Source: a virus
Strand: one strand, 5' to 3'
DNA: 37,779 nucleotides
IMG/VR virus record: IMGVR_UViG_3300037628_000094
Location: 1 to 37,779 of that record
The notes beneath the pieces are model-generated. The model made no database searches. It was not told the origin of the DNA and saw only the letters and a list, made by a program, of their open reading frames with translations. Made by a program: the position numbers and the translations under genes. Below are positions 26,663 to 32,474 of this stretch, piece by piece (within the stretch, counting starts at the first letter, position 1; every line of letters starts with the position of its first letter).

Positions 26663-26798
26663 TAACCCTTCTTATCTTTATGTGTGCAGGCGCTTCAATT
26701 CCTATCCTTCTTGGCCTATTAGCGGGGTGCAGCTTTATAACCTCGCCTTTAACGTGAATTTCTATAATATTACCTTCGTTTAATCCAAGTACTAACAT
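26619..26798 (-). CDS. csrA: CsrA-like RNA-binding regulator
   Basis: A 59-residue protein that aligns with CsrA/RsmA, small dimers that bind GGA motifs in mRNA leaders and block or alter translation. It begins MLVLGLNEGNIIEI, matching the MLILTRRVGE start, and has RRIGIEAPAHIKIRR at residues 30-44, matching the RIGVNAPKEVSVHRE core. Arg-44, the key RNA-binding arginine of CsrA, is retained, while the Arg6-Arg7 pair is lost. The C-terminal 15 residues are unlike CsrA and share DNA with the next gene. It is preceded on the minus strand by a GGGAAAGGAAAAG leader that contains both the ribosome site and GGA motifs. The family call is from memory of the consensus. Confidence 0.7.
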   Translation of the reverse strand: MLVLGLNEGNIIEIHVKGEVIKLHPANRPRRIGIEAPAHIKIRRVNGSMRPDQENGKTL

Positions 26799-26822
26799 GT
26801 CTTTTCCTTTCCCTCACTCTAT
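26799..26822 (-). repeat. 24-bp direct repeat, copy 1: leader of the CsrA-like gene
   Basis: Identical over 24 bases to 26982-27005. Read on the minus strand it ends GGGAAAGGAAAAGAC right before the ATG of the CsrA-like gene and holds its Shine-Dalgarno. It contains AGGGA and AAGGA, which fit the CsrA target core. Confidence 0.85.
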
Positions 26823-26830
26823 GGTTTCAT

Positions 26831-26980
26831 TTATAGTGTCCATGCTTCCCCTTCTGGGGTTAAATCTGTGCATTCCAAGCAATAGAACTCATCTGTGTAT
26901 TCACGGGTTCCTCTTACGTCTATTTCTTCCTTGTGTGTTGTTCTCTTCCCACATAAAAGGCATTTGCCCGTCTCTTTCAT
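26831..26980 (-). CDS. 49-residue zinc-ribbon protein
   Basis: It starts MKETGKCLLCGKRTTHK and has two pairs, CLLC (residues 7-10) and CLEC (34-37), the pattern of a four-Cys zinc ribbon. Its leader is the second copy of the 24-bp repeat, with GGGAAAGGA as ribosome site. It lies just upstream of the CsrA-like gene in the same operon and might be under the same post-transcriptional control. Target and function are unknown. Confidence 0.65.
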   Translation of the reverse strand: MKETGKCLLCGKRTTHKEEIDVRGTREYTDEFYCLECTDLTPEGEAWTL

Positions 26981-26981
26981 T

Positions 26982-27005
26982 GTCTTTTCCTTTCCCTCAC
27001 TCTAT
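26982..27005 (-). repeat. 24-bp direct repeat, copy 2: leader of the zinc-ribbon gene
   Basis: Same 24 bases as at 26799-26822, 183 bases away, again directly before a start codon (one extra base lies between repeat and ATG). Two neighbouring genes therefore share the same translation-initiation region. Confidence 0.85.
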
Positions 27006-27025
27006 AGGGATAGCCTGTTTAGGAT

Positions 27026-27394
27026 TTAAGCTCTCACAATATCAAATAAGTCCCCACACTCATTACATCTAATATTGCCATCGTCAGTCATATACAAGCA
27101 CCCACAGCAGTCCCCGTCAAGCATAGAGCAAGGAATTACGCTCATTGATAGCTTATCTCTCTTACGTAGGGCTTCAAGCTGGGACTGGAGGTCTTCAATC
27201 CTTGTAACAAAGACTACTTCTGTGTTTTGCTGTATCCTGAGATGTTCTACGCATTCAACCTCTATCTCCCCCCTCAGTTCCTCTAATTCCCGAAGAGCCT
27301 CTTCGACTTGATTGATATGATATGGCACGTTTACAGGGCTCCAGTCCCTACCCATGTGCTTCTTAAGGTCTGTTAGTAGTTCGTAGGCTTTCAT
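27026..27394 (-). CDS. coiled-coil protein with C-terminal zinc ribbon
   Basis: A 122-residue protein. ATG 27394 follows AAGGAGAATGAT, a strong site, so it is preferred to an earlier in-frame ATG at 27445. Residues 25-75 are a charged coiled coil (VEEALRELEELRGEIEVE). The C-terminus has Cys pairs around CCGC and CNEC (about 97-115), a likely zinc ribbon of the kind found in single-strand DNA or RNA binding proteins. Its start overlaps the stop of a 30-residue gene. Confidence 0.6.
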   Translation of the reverse strand: MKAYELLTDLKKHMGRDWSPVNVPYHINQVEEALRELEELRGEIEVECVEHLRIQQNTEVVFVTRIEDLQSQLEALRKRDKLSMSVIPCSMLDGDCCGCLYMTDDGNIRCNECGDLFDIVRA

Positions 27395-27483
27395 ATCATT
27401 CTCCTTAAAAACAGGCCAGCAGCCAATCCTTTGACCGCTGACCATAGCATGAACAAGCTGGTTATAGTTGTGTTGTGTTTCAT
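27391..27483 (-). CDS. 30-residue membrane micro-protein
   Basis: The frame reads MKHNTTITSLFMLWSAVKGL and continues with AAGLFLRRMI, giving one hydrophobic stretch between polar ends. It is joined by ATGA overlaps to the gene before (27480-27483) and after (27391-27394), which is good evidence of translation despite its size. A regulatory or membrane-targeting role is possible but unknown. Confidence 0.45.
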   Translation of the reverse strand: MKHNTTITSLFMLWSAVKGLAAGLFLRRMI

Positions 27484-27782
27484 GTTAGATTATTTAGTGC
27501 TCTTTCTTTCCAATCATCGTGAAAATACTCCTCCATTTCAGGCCATATTTCAAACATTCGCTCAATGTCCCTGACGGTATCACGGACTTCTAATTTCTTC
27601 TCCAACGTCTCATTCTCAGCCTTAAGGGCTTTGTAGTCATCTTTAAGGTCGTCGAGTTGGGCTTGGACGTTGGTTAATACTTGAAGCGCCTGCTTGTGGT
27701 TTAGTATCTTGCCACTATCAACACTTTTTATATAATATGGCCTTACCGTCGTTCCTTCTGTTTCTGCATATCCGTCACTCAT
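27480..27782 (-). CDS. first gene of the leftward operon, coiled-coil hypothetical protein
   Basis: A 100-residue protein with a polar N-terminus, a coiled coil at about residues 32-72 (VQAQLDDLKDDYKALKAENE) and an acidic, Trp-containing C-terminus. It is the first gene read from the promoter at 27882-27910, behind an attenuator-like leader. GGTGAAG is a weak ribosome site. Function is unknown. Confidence 0.6.
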   Translation of the reverse strand: MSDGYAETEGTTVRPYYIKSVDSGKILNHKQALQVLTNVQAQLDDLKDDYKALKAENETLEKKLEVRDTVRDIERMFEIWPEMEEYFHDDWKERALNNLT

Positions 27783-27791
27783 GTCTTCACC

Positions 27792-27872
27792 AAATAAAAA
27801 CGGCCACCGAAAGCTCCAATCAAGAAGGTTTTACGATGGCCATTATTAAACTTTAACTTAGTCTTGATTGGA
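27792..27872 (-). promoter_or_regulatory. attenuator-like leader of the leftward operon
   Basis: On the minus-strand RNA, the arm 27862-27872 can pair with 27815-27825 (11 bp, perfect), while 27834-27841 can pair with 27802-27809 (8 bp, GC-rich, one U-G). The second stem is followed by a U-tract (27792-27800), like an intrinsic terminator. The two stems interleave and cannot both form as simple hairpins. This is the layout of antiterminator/terminator switches. The pairing is seen; the switching is inferred. Confidence 0.55.
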
Positions 27873-27891
27873 ACTTTTTCTATTGTATACT
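27864..27891 (+). promoter_or_regulatory. rightward sigma70-like promoter
   Basis: TTGATT at 27864-27869 and TATACT at 27886-27891 are spaced by 16 bases. It would start transcription near 27898 toward the early rightward genes, giving a leader of about 215 bases. Its -10 overlaps the -10 of the leftward promoter, so the two may compete. Confidence 0.55.
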
Positions 27892-27910
27892 AAAATTTAT
27901 CACATGTCAA
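27882..27910 (-). promoter_or_regulatory. leftward sigma70 promoter
   Basis: On the minus strand, TTGACA (27910-27905) and TACAAT (27887-27882) are exactly 17 bases apart, a near-consensus promoter. It drives the operon that includes the CsrA-like gene. A transcript from about 27875 would begin at the attenuator-like leader. Confidence 0.75.
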
Positions 27911-27921
27911 TCTTTTTTCTT

Positions 27922-27945
27922 AAAATACGTATATACTCGTATTTT
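27922..27945. promoter_or_regulatory. palindrome, possible operator
   Basis: AAAATACG and CGTATTTT form a perfect 8+8 inverted repeat around an 8-base AT-rich centre. It lies just upstream of the leftward -35 and downstream of the rightward start, where a repressor could act on both promoters. The LexA-like regulator at 28432 is a candidate partner. Confidence 0.5.
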
Positions 27946-28004
27946 GCAAAAAGGCTCAAGATTTTTCTTGACTTATTCCCACCGATAGCCGAAGATGCAA
28001 CTAT

Positions 28005-28090
28005 GGCTAACAGGAGTGTAAAACAAGAAACTAATCTCAGCGGCAAAATCCCCACTTCTGTTAGCCCCACAAGTCACGGGATTACCGCTG
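28005..28090 (+). ncRNA. pseudoknot-like structured leader
   Basis: Stem 1 pairs 28005-28016 with 28055-28066 (12 bp, one G-U). Stem 2 pairs 28038-28043 with 28085-28090 and 28048-28052 with 28078-28082 (6+5 bp around a small internal loop). The 5' arm of stem 2 is inside the loop of stem 1, so they form a pseudoknot or exclude each other. GGGATTA is repeated at 28078 and 28090. It ends 25 bases before the next start, near its AAGGAG site, so control of translation is plausible. The rest of the gene-free stretch 27783-28114 holds the two promoters, the palindrome and the leftward leader. Confidence 0.5.
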
Positions 28091-28114
28091 GGATTATTCT
28101 ATAAGGAGAGCAAA

Positions 28115-28417
28115 ATGAGTACAGACGAACACAAAGTTTTAAAAAGAATCAGCATTTATGAAATCAAAAGAATTTTGAGTGACTATATGAAAGCACTCAA
28201 CTACAAGCCCTTAATTGGAAGTGGGGGAGATATAAAGATTCAGTTTCTTGATTCTGCCGACAAGCCTATTATTAGTATAAATAAGGTAGAGTTTGAAGTG
28301 CAGGATGCTCAAAACCCAGAACCAGAAGCTGTTTGGTTTGATAAATCAGAAATTAAGGAAATAGTAGCTAAGGCACAAAGGATTGATTTAAAGACCCATA
28401 CGATTCATATACGATAA
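28115..28417 (+). CDS. first early rightward gene, hypothetical protein
   Basis: A 100-residue protein with an N-terminal helix (VLKRISIYEIKRILSDYMKA) and a beta-rich centre (GDIKIQFLDSADKPIISIN) and no recognised family. AAGGAG precedes the ATG. As the first gene after the divergent promoters it is likely expressed early. Confidence 0.65.
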   Translation: MSTDEHKVLKRISIYEIKRILSDYMKALNYKPLIGSGGDIKIQFLDSADKPIISINKVEFEVQDAQNPEPEAVWFDKSEIKEIVAKAQRIDLKTHTIHIR

Positions 28418-28431
28418 TAAAGGAGCTTCTC

Positions 28432-28644
28432 ATGACCACTAAGCAAAGAACAGTACTAGAAGAGATATACCGCTACATGACCAGATACAAGGGGCGTCCA
28501 AATTTAACATGGCTATCTGAACAGCTATTAATATCCATTACCCACGTCCACCGCCAAGTACAGGCTCTAAGGGCAATGGGCTATCTTGGCCTAACGCCGA
28601 GTATAACGATCACAGGCAAGACAGTAAGATTGATTGGAGAATAG
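28432..28644 (+). CDS. winged-helix DNA-binding regulator (LexA-N-like)
   Basis: A 70-residue protein resembling the DNA-binding domain of LexA: MTTKQRTVLEEIYRYMTRYKG, then the recognition region LTWLSEQLLISITHVHRQVQ, then ALRAMGYLGLTP for the wing. No protease domain is attached. It probably binds operators near the divergent promoters, including the palindrome at 27922-27945. AAGGAG precedes the start. Confidence 0.65.
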   Translation: MTTKQRTVLEEIYRYMTRYKGRPNLTWLSEQLLISITHVHRQVQALRAMGYLGLTPSITITGKTVRLIGE

Positions 28645-28646
28645 AG

Positions 28647-29081
28647 ATGGAGCATACGAAAACACCGTGGGTAACGAGGCCATATTTGCAACCATCTGAT
28701 ATGTGGCTGGTGGCCGGAGGCAGCGCGACCGCAAAGAATCAGATAGCTCAAATGCTTGACAGGGGCGAAAAGGGCAAGGTCAACGCCCATCGCATAGTAG
28801 AAGCAGTCAACATGCACGACGCCCTAATGGCCAAAGCAGCCAAGTTCGATAAGGTGGTGGAGGCTTTGGAGAAGAATGTTCACCATTGCGAATATATCGA
28901 GGGCGGAAAAAGATGCCCCAAGGTAGCTCTTTATAATGTTTCCGACTATGATTGGAGCGAGTATCTCTGCGAGGAACATAAAGATTTATGCAGTTCTCCA
29001 AATATGAGAAAAAGGGTAAAGCCGGTTTTCGTCCCTAAGCTAAAATTAGCCGAGAAAGCCCTCGCCGACGCCAAGCAATAA
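28647..29081 (+). CDS. phage hypothetical protein with HTPW-like N-terminus
   Basis: A 144-residue protein beginning MEHTKTPWVTRPY and carrying KVNAHRIVEAVNMHDALMAK near residue 45. This resembles a widespread phage family of unknown function with the pattern HTPW...N..FIV.A.N.H..L. A Cys/His cluster (HHCEYIEGGKRC, then LCEEHKDLC; about 78-117) was added in this version and may bind zinc. GGAG precedes the start. Confidence 0.6.
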   Translation: MEHTKTPWVTRPYLQPSDMWLVAGGSATAKNQIAQMLDRGEKGKVNAHRIVEAVNMHDALMAKAAKFDKVVEALEKNVHHCEYIEGGKRCPKVALYNVSDYDWSEYLCEEHKDLCSSPNMRKRVKPVFVPKLKLAEKALADAKQ

Positions 29082-29110
29082 GCAGTACCCTTGACATAAG
29101 AATAATGAAA

Positions 29111-29306
29111 GTCAGTGAGGTCAAGCTATAAGTTGATAGAGATGCTTGTCCGATTGAGAGTGGCGGAAACGCAGTTGGCGTGTGCTGGACAATGGCCCCT
29201 GTAATCTCAGGAAGGCTTGAACACACTGGCTTAGACGTGAGCCAAATCAAGTCCCACTCTCAACTCACTGACACAGGGCGATTTCGGCCTCCTCCGGTCG
29301 CCCTGT
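29111..29306 (+). ncRNA. structured RNA candidate, multi-helix
   Basis: No gene is seen from 29082 to about 29402. The segment has many helices: GTCAGTGAG 29111-29119 with CTCACTGAC 29264-29272 (9 bp); TTGAGAGTGG 29154-29163 with CCACTCTCAA 29254-29263 (10 bp), coaxial with the first; CAAGC 29122-29126 with GCTTG 29144-29148; GTGTG 29180-29184 with CACAC 29222-29226; CCTG/CAGG at 29198-29211; TGGCT/AGCCA at 29227-29244; and ACAGGGCGA 29273-29281 with TCGCCCTGT 29298-29306 (9 bp). No known RNA class is recognised. The pairings are seen; function is unknown. Confidence 0.6.
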
Positions 29307-29308
29307 AC

Positions 29309-29400
29309 GGCCTAGCAGGTGCATGGCGAGTGTAGCGGTTTGCTGTACGGTAAACAGATAGTCCAGACTTGTCAGGGGTATTCGAGTTGCCCGTAGGCCA
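29309..29400 (+). ncRNA. tRNA-like element, non-canonical
   Basis: GGCCTA 29309-29314 pairs with TAGGCC 29394-29399, like an acceptor stem, with A at 29400 as discriminator. Just inside lies a T-arm: GGGTA 29376-29380, loop TTCGAGT, TGCCC 29388-29392. The loop fits the conserved T-loop pattern. GTTTG/TAAAC at 29338-29355 holds a loop CTGTACGG that would show GTA (Tyr) but has eight bases, not seven, and lacks a purine after the anticodon. U8 and a clear D-arm are missing. The 92 bases fit a long-variable-arm tRNA by size only. It may be a tRNA mimic or a decayed tRNA. Confidence 0.4.
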
Positions 29401-29477
29401 TTATGAAGTGCAAGAAATTAAGAGGCTACATTGAAGCACAGTTATTTTCTTACTATATGAGAATGAAAGGGATGAGA

Positions 29478-30068
29478 ATGAAATACTTAGGTATTTTAGC
29501 GATTATGATATTCAGCTTTTCACTAGGAGTACTTACCCACGATTGTACAGAATACACAAACATCGCCACGGAACGGGAAACTAGTATGGAGACGGCCACT
29601 ATGGAGGGCGGATCGGGGGCGGAGGCCCCCACTTGTTATCATTCACGAATCAGTGAGTGGCAAGAATGGCAGAATATATTGTATGACTCTATTGGGTGGC
29701 TTGATTTCAGGTGTTACGATAGATTGATAGATGCCATTGAATGGGTTGAATCCGGCTGTGATTCTAGTGCCGTTGGTGATGATGGAAAAGCCGTTGGAGC
29801 TTTTCAAATTCACAAAATTTATGTTGATGAAGTCAATAGAATCATTATTAAGAATAAATACCGCATACCCACATTCAGATACGAAGATCGTTTATGCAAT
29901 AATATGAGTCGAGTAATGGTTTATATCTATCTATCAGAATTCGGGAAGCATTCATTGCCTGACAAGTTGGAAATAGCAGCCCGCATCCACAACGGCGGGC
30001 CACAAGGCTACAAAAAAGAGTCGACCAAAGCTTACTGGGCGAAGGTTAAGGAAAGGTTGGAGAAATAA
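29478..30068 (+). CDS. endolysin (lysozyme-like) with N-terminal membrane segment
   Basis: A 196-residue peptidoglycan-degrading enzyme of the lysozyme-like superfamily. AIEWVESGCDSSAVGDDGKA (from about residue 86) has the catalytic Glu, followed by VGAFQIHKIYVDEVNRI, and ARIHNGGPQGYKKESTKAYW near the end; this set is common in phage lysozymes. Residues 1-20 (MKYLGILAIMIFSFSLGVL) are a signal anchor, possibly a signal-arrest-release type. Start 29478 is chosen for its AAGGGA site; in-frame ATGs at 29403, 29457, 29463 and 29472 are also possible. Its TAA overlaps the next ATG. Confidence 0.8.
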   Translation: MKYLGILAIMIFSFSLGVLTHDCTEYTNIATERETSMETATMEGGSGAEAPTCYHSRISEWQEWQNILYDSIGWLDFRCYDRLIDAIEWVESGCDSSAVGDDGKAVGAFQIHKIYVDEVNRIIIKNKYRIPTFRYEDRLCNNMSRVMVYIYLSEFGKHSLPDKLEIAARIHNGGPQGYKKESTKAYWAKVKERLEK

Positions 30069-30214
30069 TGGAAGCAGTGGCAAAGCAAGTCTGCGAAACA
30101 GCTTTAATTCTCGTAGATGCAATATACTCAAGAACAGACCTTATTATGCTTTTGCAGGTTGTAAATTTAATGGGATTGATCGCCTTGATATGGACTGTTC
30201 ACAAGAAGAAATAG
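30068..30214 (+). CDS. small membrane protein next to the endolysin (holin candidate)
   Basis: A 48-residue protein coupled to the endolysin by TAATG. It has a hydrophobic stretch near residues 12-20 and a stronger one at 25-44 (containing MLLQVVNLMGLIALIWTV), ending in HKKK, so one or two membrane passes are possible. Position next to the lysozyme and the basic tail suggest a small holin. No family is recognised. Confidence 0.5.
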   Translation: MEAVAKQVCETALILVDAIYSRTDLIMLLQVVNLMGLIALIWTVHKKK

Positions 30215-30272
30215 AGGGAAAATGACCCTCAACTACCTCATAACCAGACAAGAACTAATAAGGAGTATTCAC

Positions 30273-30467
30273 ATGCAAGTAAAACTAAACAGTTGTGATA
30301 ATTGCGATAAATGCAAGGTGTGTACAGTAAAGACATATTTCTTAGACTCTTTTGCCGATACGAAGATGAGGATAGTATCGGCTACTTTGGATGAGCTAGC
30401 AAGGCTTACTGTAGATATGAGTTACTTACTTGCGGGACATTGCCAGTTTTACAAGAGGCTTAAATAA
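30273..30467 (+). CDS. Cys-rich small protein
   Basis: A 64-residue protein beginning MQVKLNSCDNCDKCKVCTVK, with four Cys in ten residues and one more near the C-terminus (HCQFYK), so metal binding is likely. ATG 30273 has an AAGGAG site; an earlier in-frame ATG at 30222 has a weaker context. The last codons overlap the next gene by TAATG. Function is unknown. Confidence 0.55.
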   Translation: MQVKLNSCDNCDKCKVCTVKTYFLDSFADTKMRIVSATLDELARLTVDMSYLLAGHCQFYKRLK

Positions 30468-30619
30468 TGGCTAAGCAATGGAACAAAGACCGCTTTGAAC
30501 CGCCCCATCCTGCCGATGACCATGTAGATAAGAGCTGGGAACTAAACTCAGAGAATGAATTTCACGAGGACGAGCCTAGGGACGATGAGACGGTTACTAA
30601 TATATTGAACGGAGATTGA
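30467..30619 (+). CDS. 50-residue acidic hypothetical protein
   Basis: It begins MAKQWNKDRFEPPHPADD and is strongly acidic in its second half (ENEFHEDEPRDDE). It is coupled to the gene before by TAATG and ends three bases before the exonuclease gene, whose ribosome site lies in its last codons. It may be an inhibitor or DNA mimic by charge, but that is a guess. Confidence 0.5.
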   Translation: MAKQWNKDRFEPPHPADDHVDKSWELNSENEFHEDEPRDDETVTNILNGD

Positions 30620-30622
30620 GTA

Positions 30623-31435
30623 ATGGAAATTGTGGAATGCGCCCAAGGAAGTGATGCCTGGTTCGCCGCAAAGCTTGGCATGGTGTCCAGCAGCCACTTT
30701 AGCGACATCGACAACGACCTGAATGCCAGTTTAGAAATAAGGTTAATGAGCAAGAAAGCCTTGGAGGCTGCTCTTAAAAGCAATACTTATATTGCAGATC
30801 AGCGTAAGCATCCAAAGCATCCCGAGAAGTGGTTACCATGCAAAAACAAAGAGCGAAGGGTATCACTCATAAAAAAGCAGCTTAGTAGTAGCAAGGGTGC
30901 TGCCAAAACCACAGGCGGGTTTACAAAAAAAGCAGGCCGAGGTCTTTACATGCGGAGACTTGCAGGGGAGCGACTTAGTGGCATCAGTGCGGAAAGCTAC
31001 TCAAACGGCAACATGGAGGCAGGGGTTGGCTTAGAGGATTCAGCGAGAGATTACTACCAGATGGTAAACAGCGTCAATGTTGAGCAGGTTGGCTTTATTA
31101 AGCGGGATGATTGGGTAGGCTCTTCCCCTGATGGGTTGGTAGGCTTAGATGGCGGTATCGAGATCAAGAGCGTAATCCCTTCAACGCATATCGCCACGAT
31201 CATAAGCGGTAAGATGCCGACTATCCACACGCCCCAGGTGCAAGGGTTCATGTGGGTGGCTGAACGGAAGTGGTGCGATTTTGTTTCTTACTGCCCATCA
31301 ATCACAGCCCGTCCGTTCTTTTGCGTCAGGGTTTTTCGTGACGAGGCTTATGTAAAAGAGTTGGCAACGGCAGTGGATAAATTCGTGAAGGAACTAAAAG
31401 AAATGATAAATTTGATAACCCGAAGTGAATTTTAA
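30623..31435 (+). CDS. lambda-exonuclease-like (YqaJ family) nuclease
   Basis: A 270-residue 5'-3' double-strand exonuclease that would produce 3' tails for recombination. Motifs of the PD-(D/E)XK family are in order: QGSDAWFAAKLGMVSSS at the N-terminus; GVGLEDSARDYY (Glu, about 137); SPDGLVGLDGGIEIKS (Asp, Glu and Lys, about 168-183); and HTPQVQGFMWV (Gln, about 205). It pairs with the ERF-type annealing protein just downstream, as in phage two-component recombinases. The length is normal. Confidence 0.85.
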   Translation: MEIVECAQGSDAWFAAKLGMVSSSHFSDIDNDLNASLEIRLMSKKALEAALKSNTYIADQRKHPKHPEKWLPCKNKERRVSLIKKQLSSSKGAAKTTGGFTKKAGRGLYMRRLAGERLSGISAESYSNGNMEAGVGLEDSARDYYQMVNSVNVEQVGFIKRDDWVGSSPDGLVGLDGGIEIKSVIPSTHIATIISGKMPTIHTPQVQGFMWVAERKWCDFVSYCPSITARPFFCVRVFRDEAYVKELATAVDKFVKELKEMINLITRSEF

Positions 31436-31446
31436 AAGGTGAAAAT

Positions 31447-32460
31447 ATGGATGAGAACCAAATCGAAAAAGTAAACAAGAACACAGCAATACAGACCATC
31501 GACCCTAACTCGCCGGCTGGCATAATGGAGCGGCTAATGAAAAAGGATGGTACTTTGGACGTTGAGGGGTTTGGAAAAATGCTTGTATTCCAAGAACAGT
31601 ACGAAGCGAACCAGGCTCGTAAGGCTTACCATGTTGCGATGACTGCTTTTCATTTAGAAGCACCAAAGATTATAAAAACAAAACAAGGCCATAATTGCAA
31701 GCACGCAGATTTGGCCGTTGACCTTGTTGCGGTAGTCGCCCCTAAACTTAGTAGCAATGGACTTTCTCATTCATGGGGTACAAAAACAGAAGGTGATAAA
31801 ATTACAGTCACTTGTAAGATAACCCATGTACTCGGACACTCTGAAGAAACTACTCTTTCGGCTGGCCCTGATACATCTGGAAGCAAAAATGCAATACAAG
31901 CCGTAGGCAGTACGATCACGTATTTGCAGAGATATACGCTTAAAGCCGCCCTTGGCTTAGCAGAGGCTGGACAGGACGACGACGGGAATGACGCAAGCGA
32001 CAACGAGGTCAAGCTCCCTGAGATAACCGACCAGAACAAAAAGGTTCTAGCTGCCATCTGCGTAATACTCGAAATGCAAATCCCTGACGATATGCAAATT
32101 GATCCCGACAAATTAGCCAAGAAATTCCTCGCGAACGGGGGAAGCTACCCGTCAAAGATGGGCGCGACAGCTACCGCCGCCAAGTGGATTTCGGATCTGG
32201 ACTGCATGGAGGACTGGACAACGAAGAGACCGAAAGAAAACCACCTCAATAAGCCTGGGGAAAAGGTGATGGATTTAATGCAGGAGGCTTTTATCGCGTT
32301 CAAGGATTACCACGCGGGAACTCCGGGCATAGAGGAAGCAGACTTTGACTTTTTCATGAACGAAACAAGGGAAGCGTTCGGCAAACTGCCAACGGTAAAA
32401 AGTAGCATACCCCAAATATGCGAGAAGGTTAAACCGGAAGATGTTATACCGTCAATTTAA
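31447..32460 (+). CDS. erf: ERF-family single-strand annealing protein
   Basis: A 337-residue protein that anneals complementary strands in phage recombination. The ERF core is at about residues 55-185: NQARKAYHVAMTAFHLEAP, then HADLAVDLVAVVAPKLSSNG, then KITHVLGHSEETTLSAGPD and NAIQAVGSTITYLQRYTLKA, ending in the acidic DDDGNDAS. The C-terminal 150 residues are a less conserved helical extension. It follows the exonuclease with AAAGGTGA before the ATG. Confidence 0.85.
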   Translation: MDENQIEKVNKNTAIQTIDPNSPAGIMERLMKKDGTLDVEGFGKMLVFQEQYEANQARKAYHVAMTAFHLEAPKIIKTKQGHNCKHADLAVDLVAVVAPKLSSNGLSHSWGTKTEGDKITVTCKITHVLGHSEETTLSAGPDTSGSKNAIQAVGSTITYLQRYTLKAALGLAEAGQDDDGNDASDNEVKLPEITDQNKKVLAAICVILEMQIPDDMQIDPDKLAKKFLANGGSYPSKMGATATAAKWISDLDCMEDWTTKRPKENHLNKPGEKVMDLMQEAFIAFKDYHAGTPGIEEADFDFFMNETREAFGKLPTVKSSIPQICEKVKPEDVIPSI

Positions 32461-32474
32461 GAAAGGATAGAGAC

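Noticed and set aside
27075-27311. 78-codon plus-strand frame in the leftward operon
   Set aside because: Opposite to the coiled-coil/zinc-ribbon gene, which has an ideal ribosome site.
27868-28104. 78-codon plus-strand frame through the promoter region, or its last 33 codons from ATG 28003
   Set aside because: It runs through both promoters and the palindrome; the 33-codon part has no good ribosome site and coincides with strong paired stems, so a structured leader explains it better.
29091-29119. Promoter starting at TTGACA 29091 before the structured RNA
   Set aside because: The -35 is perfect, but no acceptable -10 lies 16-18 bases downstream.
29478-29550. Lipoprotein signal in the endolysin leader (Cys near residue 23)
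   Set aside because: The residues before the Cys (LTHD) do not fit a lipobox; a signal anchor is more likely.
31767-32120. 117-codon minus-strand frame
   Set aside because: Covers the conserved ERF core on the other strand, so it is a shadow.
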